Shown here piece by piece: positions 10,827 to 23,353 of a DNA stretch of 64,000 nt. The notes under the pieces were generated by a model. The model saw only the letters and a program-made list of their open reading frames with translations. It was not told the DNA's origin and searched no databases. Origin of the DNA: Phoebastria nigripes (lineage: Eukaryota; Chordata; Aves; Procellariiformes; Diomedeidae). The stretch lies in the NCBI GenBank assembly GCA_035582835.1, contig JAYKAV010002673.1, forward strand, positions 437,620 to 501,619, in the 5' to 3' direction. Position 1 is the stretch's first letter; every line of letters starts with the position of its first letter. Made by a program: the position numbers and the translations under genes.

Positions 10827-12834
10827 GATGGTTTGAAATATTCCCACTGTTTTGTTGGTTTGTTTTATCTTGCTCCAGTGCATTGGAGAACAGGAGTAGA
10901 TTTTCTGTTTAAGATAACTGTTTCCCCTTTTAATTCTAAAGTAAATGCCCAATGGATTTTTAAAATTTTAGTGAGATCTGTTGTCATTTAATTTCATAGT
11001 TTAGGGGGCACTAGAATAAATTTATGTTTTATTCTTTTTTCCTTGTGCTTTTTCATACAAGCATTTAAAATTTATTGTCTTAATGTGTAAATATAATTTC
11101 TAATCACAAAAAGACATAGCATCAATCAGCATTTCCTCAACTTTTTTTATTTCCACCTTGATCAGTGAAGTGGGCATCAGCTCTACCACGGGAACATGCA
11201 GGCATGAATGGTGGAGGAAAAGCAGATTGCAGTGTCTGAAATGGAGGTGATTTAAGTGTTGAATTCTTATTTTGGGGAAAAAAAAAAAATCTGAAAAAAA
11301 GGTTTTTCTAATTTAGAAAGAAAAGTTAAAGTTTCAGGCCTTTCAGCAGAAGAAATATTTGGAAAGCATANGAGCTCCAGCTGCAGCCAAAACGCTGTGA
11401 CCTGTAGGCAAGGCTTTCCTGGTGTCATGGGGAAAGCCTGGCCTCCCCAAAATGCAGAGCGTCGAGAAACAAAGCCTGCCTGTCAAACTTATACCTCTGT
11501 CCACTCAAAGCTCATCACAACCAACACACTTCTGCAAGTGCATTTGTTTTGACACATCAGCCCTTTTCGTAAACACTTGATTTTCTTTGAGAAAATGTCT
11601 TGTCAAGAGGCTTCGGTACTTCAGAATTTAACCTCAATAGCATTAGAAGAATGCAGAATGGTAGATGAGAAATGGGATAGGAANAGAAACAAACAAAAGG
11701 AAAGAAAAGAGAAGAAATAAGTGGGTTTTGTTGGTTTGNTTTTTTTTTTAAGTTAGAGATCAATATCACTTTGATGGTCTTGGTTACTCAGTGAAAATAG
11801 TTTGCAGAAAGCACAGAAGTGTAAATTGAAATGCTCAGCCGCCAGTTACAAATGTGTTCCTCTTGACTGCAGATTATTTTCATACCTATAAATTTGAAAA
11901 CACTGTTTAGCTGGATTTTGCATCTCCCTGATTTTGGCTTTAGTATAGCAAAACAAAAAGAATGCAGAATCAACTAGCACAAAAATGCTAAAACGATGAA
12001 ATAATTAAAAACTAGTTTTTGTGTGACTTCCATCCAAAACTCTGTTCCCTGCTCTCTACAGAGTGATTTTTCCCAGTTTGTACAGTCTGCAATTTATTAT
12101 AAGATCTAGTCATGAAGCCTAAAAGCCTGAAAATCACAAAAGATCTGTTTTGATCAGATACCACCCATCATAACAGAAGAAATTAGGAAGAAATCAAGAA
12201 AATGTATTTTTGACAGAAATGTAATGGGTGAAAGCTAATCTTCCTTGCACTTCTTGATTTTTGACAGCTGATTTCTGAAGGTATATTTCAGTAACTCTGG
12301 TTGGATCTTGTCAACCTCCATGCTACCTTTGTAGAGCTTACATACCTGTGTCCCTGTGTGAGTTTCAAAAAAGCCATACAATCTTCCCAGGATTGCCTAA
12401 TGCTAGAAAAACTTAATTCAATTAATACTTCCCTTTTTATGCTAGAAGTTTCTTGGATGTTGACTTTCATCACCAAACACTGATTGCCTACTCTGGTGGT
12501 GTGTCCATTAGTTTCCTGTCAAAAGTTCTCTTGTAATCTACATTTAGATCAAAGAGTACCTGGACTTCACATAAAACCCATAAGAAAAGGCTGAAATGCT
12601 AAATGCTGTTGGTAGTGTAAGTAATTTTGGTAGCCAGCAGCAGTGCAGTCCACCTTGACTAATTGGATGTTCTAGGTTTTACTCTACTCAGAGAGTAGTA
12701 GAAGGCCACTCCTCCAATGCACCCAGCCAGTGGGCCACGGGGCATGCTGTTCAGACCTTCAGCAGAAGCCAATCCACCATGCAGATGGGGATTCAAGAGT
12801 CCCAGAGGAAGAAAAACAAAAACAAATAAATTGG

Positions 12835-12915
12835 AGGTCCTGGCTGAGTGGTTAAGGCTGGACATAGGCTGTGCTTCCAGACCCAACACTTTTGAGGGTA
12901 CATATGTTTGACCAT
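12835..12915 (+). repeat. Possible tRNA-Ser-like or SINE-like relic
   Basis: TGGCTGAGTGG at 12,841-12,851, followed by TTAAGGCTGGAC, matches the A box and D arm of serine/leucine tRNAs. A convincing B box (GGTTCGANTCC) does not follow at the expected distance, and the stems cannot be completed. This is not a functional tRNA gene. It may be a degenerate tRNA pseudogene, a tRNA-headed SINE fragment, or chance. Confidence 0.2.
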
Positions 12916-12919
12916 CAGG

Positions 12920-15900
12920 GATTGAGTACTAGCAGTTCTCGGAGGAAGGACCAGAGCACCAGATATGCCTATGTCCTAGCAGTACATTGTTCAGGATCAT
13001 CTCAGGGGACGGGACGTCACAGCCATGGGCTGTTCAAAAAAAACCCCAAAACCAAGGAAGCAAAGAAAGTAACAAAACCAAAAACCCCCTACTCTCATTC
13101 TTGTTTTGCATTACTTTTTCCCCTCCATCTCAGAACAGGACTAGGCAGAACAAATGCTGGGTATATGGACACACTCAGTATTGCCTACTGGTTCTTGTAA
13201 ACTCCTTGTGGATGTCACTGGAGTCCAATAGACTAGATCACCCTCTGGAGGTGACCGATCTCTCTATGCAGTCCAGAGGAACACTAAGTGATGCAGACTG
13301 GAGCTGTCTCTGGAGAACACAAAGGTGTCTTCCTCGCCTTGTTAATTGTGAGACTGTGGCCAGTAAGGGACCTCAGTTAGGGACCTAAACTACGAGGGCA
13401 GAATTCCCTCCCCTCCACTGGTTTTCCATAGCATGGCTAAAAGAGAAAGACAAAGCTGTCACAGTTTTGTTGGTTTCTGAAACAAACAGAATACAACTGC
13501 CCTTTGCCTGACTGTACACATTCAAGCCTGTTCCTATACAAAAAACGGGAGCTGTGGCTATACTAATAAAAAAATTCATATCTTCCGGAGTGCCTTACTC
13601 TATCTGGGCTCAGTCCAGCTTCCAACCGAGCAGGAGCAATCCAGTCACTCTGTAACAGCAGCATCCACCTATGGCATGATTCAGATTTAGTAACTGTGCT
13701 TTGAATTCATAACTGTTTGAATGTGATTTTGCTTTCAAGTGCAAAGAAGCACTAATGTACATGAAGTCACAGGAAAAAAAAACAAATTCCAGAGATGTGA
13801 TCGGGGGTTATTGTGTCGATTTTGCTCTCTTGTGGATATCGCCCTACTTCAGAAGATTCAGGGAAAGTGCTTGATCAGAAGTTTGTTTTCAGGCAAAAGC
13901 TTTCTTGAGCCCTTTGAATTTTGCATTTGGAAGCTTTGAAGTTGTCTCATGCTCTCATGCTGAGCCTGGTAGGGGATGGATGTGCATACTGGCTTTCTTG
14001 CCTGTGAATATTCTTAAACCTTACGTATGTTTAACGTTTTTGAAAAGCCACCGGAAAGCCTATTAGACACAATAGTTCAAGGCATAGCTATAGAATATAT
14101 ACTTCAATGTGGCATTACACATCAAAGGGCTCTGATAAAGTAGGACTTTGAAAACACTGATACTGGGCCAAGTAAAATACAGTTATAAAGTAGGACTGTG
14201 TTTCTCTGTGACCTCAAAAGTCCTTGTTCAACAGGCAAAAGAAGTGTGCAGTGAAGTGATGTTTGTAAATGAAAGACTGGGACATCCATCAGGATCAATG
14301 CATTTTGTAACCTCTTGAAATGTTTTCTAGAGTTTGCAGAACTAGCTCCCATTGTCGTTTCTGATAAAATCATTCATTCTGGCTATGCCAGTGGTGGGCA
14401 TCTTGGAAGAAAGGCAACAGCTTTCAAACATACATATTGATATTACAGTGCAGAAAAAGGCAGCTGCACACAACTTCTTGAGGCTGTCATTCTGCTACCT
14501 GTTGTGCCCCGTTTGCCTTTGGTGGTGGTGAAGCTCAGCACAACCAATTTTGCACATAAATCAGGGATCAAAGTCACAAGTCAAGTGGGCAAGGGGCCAC
14601 AGGCATGTCACTCACTAATTTCTATTCATTGATGTTAGCATGGTGAAGCGACACTGATTTCAGAGTTGGATATTTCACTTGTTTAACAACAGCCAACGTT
14701 TCCTAGCCCTCTCTGCCCGCTGCCTGTTACTGCTTCCTTCCCCTTTGCTGTGAATGTTTGCAGCACAATGTTTAAATTTGGACACAGTGGCTTCCAGTGG
14801 GGAAGAAGCTGCTTAGGAGTTAGCTATTCAGTATAATCCTTTGCTTCTCAGTTTGGTGGGGATTACTGGGCATAAGCAATGAGGAAGGCATTGGGAACCA
14901 TAGGAGTGATTATGTACTGACCACTCAGTGAAGAACATTTCTGAGCTGCTGAAATAAAAGCTACTCTGCACAATGTGTGAGATAGAGCAGTGGAAACTGT
15001 GATTAAAACAGTCTCTTCTGAGAAATTAGGAAAGAGCAAAGACAAAATAACTCCTAATAGTATCAAAAACATTGACAAACTGCCACAGAAAGATATAGCT
15101 CTAAAGAACAGTTCATGCCTTAGAAAGACATTTGAGAGAAAACACTGACAAATTACAGTACTCTCTGAAGTGCTGGGAGATTTGGACAGAGAGCAATTCT
15201 GCTGTCCTACATACGGTGCCATCAGCTGAATAGAGATTCACTTTGAGACTTTTTCAAGTTTTGAAGGTGGAGAGAGCCTCACCTTCCTCCAGGTTATACA
15301 ACAGCAGAAATCTTTAGTGCGTGTGCAGCCATCAGATCAGACCAGGTACTTGCCTGACAGGCAGAAGTTTCAGGTTCTGCCCCACACATAAAGCAGTGTG
15401 GGGCCTTGGACCCTCAGTTTCCTTACCTCAAGTGTCACAGTCTTCTACCAGAAGTCCATCTTGCCTTAAGGAATCCTTCTGAAAACATTTAATTGCAACC
15501 ATATGTTCCCATTAGAAGCTTGAACAAATCAGCATTTCTTTTGCTTGTCATCAAAACTTTATCACCCAGATCTAATTGCCAAATCTATCAGAAGTGTTTG
15601 TAGAGACAACTAAAGGAGTGCATTGCTCATCCTCAATTAAACCTTTGCCTCAATACCAGTTGCAGGCACTGATAATCTGGCCAAAGTAGCTGTGAGTCCT
15701 TCCTACTCAAAGCAACCTCAACAGCAGGCTGTGATGGGGTCAGGGCTTGGGAGAAGGCAGGGGAGGGCACGTGTAAAGGCAGTGAAGCACAGGCTATGTG
15801 TTAAGGGACTGACCGGCCTCTTTTGCCCAGGGGTCCCTCACCCACATTTGTTGGTTCTTTAGAAAAGTTGAACTAAATCAGAGAGGTAACAAAGCGTTCT

Positions 15901-18778
15901 CTGCCAAATGACTACAATGGCAGAGTTTTAGCTGACTGCTCAAGGAGAGCTCCCTGATAAGAGCTGTTGTGAGGACAGAGCTGGAAGGTATCTTGGCGGG
16001 TGCCAGCCTTAGAGAAGGCTAAGGGGAATGACGGCTGAAGGTTAGGGAAGTTAAGATGCACAGGAACTTTTATTTCCTATTAAGGAATTTCTGCTTCTGC
16101 TCAGAACGCTGACTCCAAATGGTAGGATTATTCTGCTCATCAGCTCCTGCTACCGTTATTTCTTTATCCAAATTTGCTTAATTTCTATAGAAAGCAGATG
16201 AACTTGTTTTCTCTTGTTCATTAGATTTGTCCTGTGTGATCTAATATTAGACTTACAATAGCTGAAATAATAAATACTTATTGATTCTTTGGCCTCATTT
16301 CTGACCATTAATGGTAGCTGCCTTTCATATCCATGGATATTTGTAATTGCTACCCTTACGAAGGCCCCTGGCTATAGCTGTGCTTTCAGGGTGTAATTCC
16401 ATCTGCTTCATTCATCTCTCAGACTTTAAAATTGTCACATCTTAGTAATCTACTAAACCCCATAAAACCTGTCCATTACCTGTGTCTGCAGCCATAGAAT
16501 TGCAGCTTTTCCTTCTGCATTAATCATGATCTGCTTGCTTTAGTTTAAGCATCAATAAGGGACAACTTTTTCAAATGGTACTCCACTAATGAAATGTGTG
16601 ATGCTTACCTATGGAGCAGAAGAAATGAGAACAAAAAGAAACTACAGTATCTGAAATAATGAAAACTTTGGAATATGCAGGTTTTAGTAGTATATAACAT
16701 CATCTTTCTTTCAAATGATGTTTGATTTATTAATACCAGTACTTTAGAGAAAGAACAATGCCTTGGTAGAGGGTTGAATGTCACCTACTTCAACAGAGAG
16801 CTTCTAGGCCCCACGGCAATCAGCTTATCAGATATTCATAAAAGGGGATCATGAGTACATCACTTCACATACACTTTTATAAGAAGCAATATATCTGTTT
16901 TAAGGGCTGCATGCATTTCTGTTATTCTGTTGCAGATCGCTTTGAAGTCAGTTGAGAGATTTCTACCAGGATAAGATACTGCTAATTTTGTGTGTAAATA
17001 GACAGTGTCTGTCCCATGATCAATAACAAGAGAACCAAAGGTAGTTACAAGCAACAGATGGAGAAAACACGTTAGAGGCAGTCCGGTAGGTAATGAAAAG
17101 CAGCAGTTACCACATGCCAGCTGTCTGACTGTCAGGCTTTTGGCATTGCAATTGAGACAAGTTTTGGGGGGAAACTTGCATATGGACAATGAAGTCACTT
17201 TGCAGATAAGAGTTTTCTGCCATGCATGGGGAGCAACATGGAAGAAAAAGCATGTAACACATTTCCCAACATGTAGTTTTGAGTAGTGTGATCTCAATTT
17301 CAGAAAAATGATCGATATGATGGATAACAAAGATTCAAAACCACATATGATTTGGTATCCTAAGTCTAATTATGATGTGATAAATGGGACAAGGGAATGA
17401 TGAGATTTTTCAGGAGATTTAACAAAGAAATTATGGCATGAAATGAAGATGATGAATGTGGGAAACTAAAATCCAGGAAAGGATTTTTTGGCAAGGCTGT
17501 GAAGATTCAGACAGATTATTTCAGGGGAAATATTAACTGATAAATCACAAGTATCATGGAAGACCTACACTTGCTCCTTTTAAACTTGAACTTTTCCACT
17601 GAGAAAATGAAAGAGCAAGCCTGAGGATTTCTGCTGTCTTCATCTAAGTTGATGATATAGACTGAAATAATTAAACCATAACAAATGTTTTTCATATCTT
17701 CATATCTCCCTTTCCCACCTGAATAACAAAAACAGCTGAAATTTTGATTTGGTTACTAACAAGAAAATAGAAATGCTAACTAAGGAAATGGCCAAGAAGA
17801 TGAATTAATCTTTGCCTCCTTGTAGGGGAAACAAAGAATAGATAGAATTGTCTGTTATTTGACTTACAAGTCTAGAATAGTACATAGGTTTCATTTATAT
17901 CTTATCTTACCATGAGCAGTAACTTGTCAAAGAAGAAGGTCTCTGACGGAATCAAAAGGAGAGGGCAAAAGCTTAAGGGGGAGCTACTTTGCACCAGGGA
18001 CTCTGAAAAAAAATGACCCTCAATAAATACAGGGGTTTTAACNCTATGCACAGGAGAGCATAGGCAGCAAACCACCCAGCTATAAACTCTCTGAAGCTTT
18101 CTCAGATGCTGCCTATCTGTAGGTTTTTCATTCCCCAGGTACACAAGGGCATGTCTACACTTAGGTACAGACATCTTGGCTGGCTCCACCACACTCCCCT
18201 GAACACAGGAATGTGGAGATGCACAGTGGCATCCAAACTTGTGATCTTGAAAAACANCAGGTAACCCTGGAGGCACCTTGTGTGTTTCAGAGTTATGCCT
18301 TGTTACCTGTCCAGAAATGCCCCAGTTTTGATGGGACTGGGCATCTCAACACCACGTTCATGCCTAAACTTAATTGCAATACAGAAAGCAGGCATTCCTC
18401 CATCCCATAATCCTGGAAGGATTCNTCCCATAAGTGTTCCCAAAACATGTCCCCACAGTGGGTCTGCATCCAGTGCAGCTACAAGTATGCCTTTGAATGC
18501 AAAGGGAAAAAGGATGACTCATGCCCCACCTGTTCTGTGTCATAACACAGCGGTCTTACAAAATGCGTTGGAGCCATTCCCACCCCATCCCGAGTGGTTT
18601 CCAGTCCATACTGACCTCCTCCCAGGAGAGCATCCATATCAGAAGGCTGTATGCTCTTCTAGGCTGCTTCATCCTGCAGAGAAGGATCCAAGGCTCCTCC
18701 AACCATACAAGGAAGTGATGGCTCCCAGCCTACCAGTTTGGGCACTCGCTTACTCTCTACTCCAAACCCTCCAACAGA
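12920..18778. other. Intergenic DNA without a recognisable gene
   Basis: Nothing identifiable was found on either strand. A minus-strand frame of 156 codons (16,860-17,330) shows no domain and no gene-like signals. Composition is even, with only short homopolymers. Confidence 0.5.
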
Positions 18779-19005
18779 TTTTTTTTTTTTTTTTTTGGTG
18801 ACTGTTTATTGTAAAACAGAGGAGCAATAATGGAAGCAATAAGCAGGGTATCTGCGTTTCCTTGTTCTACCCCTCTGCGGCTGGACTGTGCAAAACATTT
18901 CCAAGACCTGCATCTCTCATCTCGTCTGCTCATGGGTACCTGGCTCCTGCATCTTTCTCTCTGTTTGGTTCTGTAGAATAAATATCTCTAAGCATTTAAA
19001 AAAAA
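18779..19005 (-). pseudogene. Probable retroposed transcript 3' end (poly-A tail plus AATAAA)
   Basis: Read on the minus strand, an AATAAA signal (complement of 18,805-18,810) is followed by 8 bp and then by an uninterrupted A run of 18 (complement of 18,779-18,796). A poly(A) signal set directly against a templated A tail is the signature of an mRNA 3' end copied back into the genome. The sequence inside (to about 19,005) has no recognisable coding frame and could be 3' UTR. I cannot name the source transcript, and the 5' boundary and target-site duplication are not resolved. Chance association of an A run with AATAAA is the main alternative. Confidence 0.35.
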
Positions 19006-19019
19006 NCCCATCCTTATAG

Positions 19020-21720
19020 ATAAACGTTGCAAAGGCAGCTGTGGGTCAGGGCGACTTTACTCCAAACTGCTCCTGTCGCTGTCAAGTGTGTAATCAAGTA
19101 CTTGAATGGTGATGTTTCTAATGAATTGGTTATGACTTGCTATCAATCAAGATTATGGTCCATGCCATTTGATTGCAAAATAAGAAAATGCAATCTTCAA
19201 GGCATATTAAAATGGCTTTCAAATTTTTTTATGCTACTGCAGCAGTGCAGTTAAAACTAAAGCAGGAGAAGCACACACCAGGTTTTATNTCTCAGAAGTA
19301 CTTTTTGTGAGATCTCCCATCATGCCCTCTAGGATTCTTGCTTTGCAGATCAACAGCAGTGAGAAGACAGGATACGACTTGTTAGCTGCATAATTTCCAT
19401 TTAAAATTAAAATAGTGTCGGTACTGACTAAGTTGTTCCTGGAATTTATATACATTTCCCAAGCCAACTGACAACAAACTTCAGCTCTGTTATGCTTCTA
19501 TGATCTTTCCTTCATTAAAATGTGTAAATAAATGATGTGGTAAATTATCTCATGTCTAACTCTTGTCTTGTTATTAATCTAGAGGGAGATGAAGTTCTTA
19601 GAACAAGGCAGGAAAGACAGAGAATACAAGATGATTAACTTATCTTCAATTCCACTCACAACAGGATTTTTTTTAATATATGTTTACTCCTTAAAATATG
19701 TTTTTCTAATTGCAGAGGAGAGATCCCTTTATGACAATAATCTTTTTTCTTGAAGTGGTAAGGAAAAACACCCTCTATTAGAGGTTTCCACAAATTGAAA
19801 TTAATCCTGAAGGAGCTCTCCAGAGGCATTACAGGAAGCAAAGGAGNTTTTTTTTTTTACCTGATTGTTTCTATTCTGAAGAAGAAGAAAAAAAACCCTC
19901 CATTGCTCCCTCTTAAATAAAAAAAATGCAATTATTATTTATTCATTCCTCATGCAGAAAATTGCTGTTGCCAATAGGCAACTACAATGAAGCACTCTTT
20001 GTCCCAAAGAGTTTATAATTCATGTATGCATATGACAGATGGGAGAGGGATAAGGAAAATGGAAGAATAATGGTTACAGAAAAAGGTTCCTGCAGGCCCT
20101 TTGGTTTATTTTGCATATTTCAAGGTAATATGACAAATAAACATACATCTGTGTGTATGTTGTATTAAATATATGTAATACAAAATCTTAGCTACAGTCT
20201 GACTAAAGCTGTGCATAGATGCTACCTCTGTCAGCCTTATTTGTGGGCAAAGGACTCACGGTAAGAGGGAAGAAGCCGTGAAATAGGGGCAACGAAAAGC
20301 CAGTGGAAAAGAAGCAAAGGTTGATGGGGAGGAGGAGGAGGAGCGGGTGGGAAGAGGACCACGTCCCAGGAGCTGGGCTCACAGGACAGGGAAGTCCCAT
20401 CCCGTGTGGCTGGAGGAAGACCTATGGGCTACATCAGCGGATGTGTGACTTCCCAGATGATGGTCCCCGTTCCCGCTCTTGTGGGGAAGGGGCTCCTTTT
20501 CCTCACGCTCCCCAAGAGCCCAGAGCCATCGAACGCTGCCAGCACGCTGGGGAAACAAACTGGGGACACTGAGCTCAGATGTGCCGAGGTGCTTTACAGA
20601 AAAGGATCTCATGGAGCGATTGTTAAAAGTTCTTTCAGACAGAAAAATAAATATGTGCTACGACTATCAATCAGATGCCAATTAAATAATACAATAACAG
20701 TCGAGTCACATACAGAGCACTCAGTACAAGCTTCTTTGGTGATAGGAGAATGGACAAAAATATTCACACTGGCAGACCAAATGAAAAAGCAAAAATGAAA
20801 TCCCAGCATCTTTCTTCTATAGTTACACAGGCTTGGCATCTTTCATGAGGAATCTCTTTGCTCTCTTATGAAAGGGAGCGCCTGAGTGCTGGGAAGCCAA
20901 CCTTCATTTCAGAAAAATACTCCTGTATCAGTGAAAAAGGATGGTTATGCACACACCCCCTGCAAAAGAAAAAAACCTTCCTGGCTATGTTGCCTACAAG
21001 ANCAGACATTTGCCTTTGCAAAATGACCACATAGTGCCAGTTGTTGGCATTTTAGTTGGCAAAACGTGCACAAGTAGGGCACAGACTCAGAATGGTTATT
21101 AGCCCATTGAAAATGTAATGAAAATCAGTGCGCATGGGTGGCTTAAAGATATTTAAACATGATGATTAAATATAAAATGCCTGTAGTTTAAAAGACTGTC
21201 TCAGTGGACATATTTAACCTTGTAAAAATTCCAGAGCTACCAGGCTGCTTCATAGCTGTAAAAGAGAAAAGAGCAGATGGTTGTACAGGCAACCGAGGAT
21301 TGTACAGGCAACCGAAGATCAGCCTGGTGTGACCGGTGGGAAGGTGCAAATAGAAAAGGTGCTTTAGCCTTTTGGTGTCCAGCGTGGAAATAAGCAACAA
21401 ATGTCACTCGTGCTGGGCCAAGAAGGAGACCTTGACGCCCCTGCTCTCCTACGATAAAGTCACAGCCTCCAACAGGGGCTTAAGAAGGGGACTTGTAACT
21501 GAAGTCACCCAGGGCAGAGGGAGGGGACGGGCCTGTCTTCTGGACGTTGGTGCTTCCCTGCCAACCTGAGGTGGGCACCTGTGAGAAACTGCAAATTTGT
21601 GACCTCTCCCNCCAAGCAGTCTCTTTGAATACTGGGGTTTTGGGAGAGGGGTCAGGAGAGCGGAAAGGGGAATTGGTGACAGCCGGCTGACTCTGTGAAA
21701 GGCTGGGTGTGAACAATAAC
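19020..21720. other. Intergenic DNA, moderately GC-rich from 20.2 kb
   Basis: No gene is recognised. The part from 20,200 to 20,600 is richer in G+C and CpG than its surroundings, which opens short overlapping frames on both strands. A 19-bp tandem duplication lies at 21,282-21,319. Confidence 0.5.
21282..21319. repeat. 19-bp tandem duplication
   Basis: TGTACAGGCAACCGAGGAT is followed directly by a second copy with one G-to-A difference. Confidence 0.9.
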
Positions 21721-21724
21721 AACG

Positions 21725-22210
21725 GTTGCATTTCATGCAGCGGTCTAGAGACGACAGCGTTTGACCAGGCCATGCTATTCCCTGGGTTCCCACCCCCCTG
21801 GGGCAGAGGGTGCCCCGGAGGCCCCAGGCAGCTCCTTTCCTACACCTTTGGGCGGCCGTGTCTCTGTACAGCCCAACGAGATGGGAGAAAGGTGCAGCAG
21901 TAAAATATCCCCTTGCCTTCAGTTTTCGTTACCCTCTTCGCTGCCCACTTTCCCCCCGATGTTCCTGTTAGACATTTCGTGTTCTCGGAGAGTGCCCGGC
22001 GACGCCTTCCCCATCAGAAAGCAGCCGCTGCACAGTGCCCTCCCTACTTTGCTGAGAGCACCGGGGCCAGCCCGGGGAGTGACGTCCAGCAGCAAAACCA
22101 CAAACGCTGCTCTACCTTCCAGACCCGGGCAGGGGGCATGTCACGNCCCTGGCTGCACGATACGACTGTCAAGCACTTCATAGAGCATGGACACATCTGC
22201 GTCCCGTAGA
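21725..22210. promoter_or_regulatory. CpG-island-like patch
   Basis: By hand count there are about 27 CpG dinucleotides in some 485 bp at roughly 57% G+C. This gives an observed/expected ratio near 0.7, above the usual 0.6 island threshold, while flanking DNA is CpG-poor. It could be a promoter for an unannotated transcript, a distal regulatory element, or an old GC-rich insertion. No protein frame of note starts here. Confidence 0.4.
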
Positions 22211-23311
22211 CTAGATCCCAGAAGTTAATGGGATCTCTCAGCCAGGGCTGCTGCTGCAGCTTGCAGCCACCCAGAACACTGCAGTCTCTCGCCAGTAAGC
22301 CAGAGACTTCTGCATTCACACATGGAATGCTGTAGCAACATCTTTATAAGGGATGGGAGCAAATGACTTCATTCTCTTGCTTATTCTCTTGACATAGATT
22401 TTAACAAGATGAAATGGCATGATGCTAAATTAATTTAGTTTAATGGTTTTGATGGTAACAAATGGGGAAAATGGTACAAGCACAGTCCTTTATAATTAGA
22501 CTGCAATCTTGTGCTTTTCTCCAAATGCTGCAGCCTGTTTCTGAGATGNAGAATAATTTCTGCTTCCAGAGGCCTGAAATTATTTTTCAAGACACAAATC
22601 AAAATAATTTTCTCTTTCAGCATTTCTTGTGCCTAATGTTTTTCAATTCTATGCAACATTCCTATAAAGTTATTTATAAAGCTTCTTAGCTTCAACCAGC
22701 CCTGCAAAAGCGTTTTGGATATTGCTCAAAACATGTTAAAACATAAAACACTATTAGAAGTGCCCATCAAAGAACTGCAATAGATGCTTAGCTGTTGTGG
22801 ATAGTATTGATTTCACTGAAAACCGTGAAGCTGATGGTTTAGATAAAATCAGTAAGAGCAACTAAAATGGAAAACTGAAATGACAAAGAACAGTCATAGT
22901 TATGGAATTAANTGATTTCTGTAAGCACCTGAAGAATAGCAAAAGAACATTCCCAGATGGTTTCAGGTATAGCAAACATTAATGCAGAGGGCTTGCCAAA
23001 GGATGGTTCACTCCTGTCAGTGCATTTGCAAAGGTGGGGTTATTTTAAATAGCGCTGCTCTTCTTTTTTTTTTTTTTTCCAATATGTCATTTTTTTTTGT
23101 TTCTGTTTTTAAAAACTCAAATTTTAAAACATATTTGTCTTCAAGTTTTTCCCTCTTTCTGCATTCACCCTTTACTCCCTTCAAGAAAGCAAAATTCAAA
23201 GACAGAAACATGAAAAAGCATAAGGGTCATTTTAAAAAACTGTAAAAACAGACCCTCCCATACCAAATCCCTGCCTTCTTTCCCAATGCTTGAACTAAGA
23301 GCATGCAGACC

Positions 23312-23335
23312 AAAAAAAAAAAAAAAAAAAAAAAA
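23312..23335. repeat. Poly-A run abutting an assembly gap
   Basis: An A run of 24 bases ends at a run of 18 Ns (23,336-23,353). The homopolymer probably caused the gap, and its true length is unknown. Confidence 0.9.
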
Positions 23336-23353
23336 NNNNNNNNNNNNNNNNNN
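23336..23353. other. Assembly gap (18 Ns)
   Basis: This is the only run of Ns longer than two in the window. Its real length and content are unknown. Confidence 0.98.

Larger units (their letters stand above)
6619..12830. other. Intergenic DNA without a recognisable gene
   Basis: Only short frames without domains are present. The part from 8,150 to 9,070 is pyrimidine-rich on the plus strand, which opens several frames of 70 codons. It also contains a (TAA)n microsatellite, a GAA/A-rich tract at 10,794-10,826 and the enhancer-like block at 9,560-9,850. Confidence 0.55.

Noticed and set aside
16860..17330. 156-codon minus-strand frame
   Set aside because: No domain, signal or family resemblance. 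The composition looks like translated non-coding DNA, and there is no promoter, splice or poly(A) context.
18280..18801. 173-codon plus-strand frame
   Set aside because: It ends by translating the T run as polyphenylalanine, contains an N and shows no recognisable domain.
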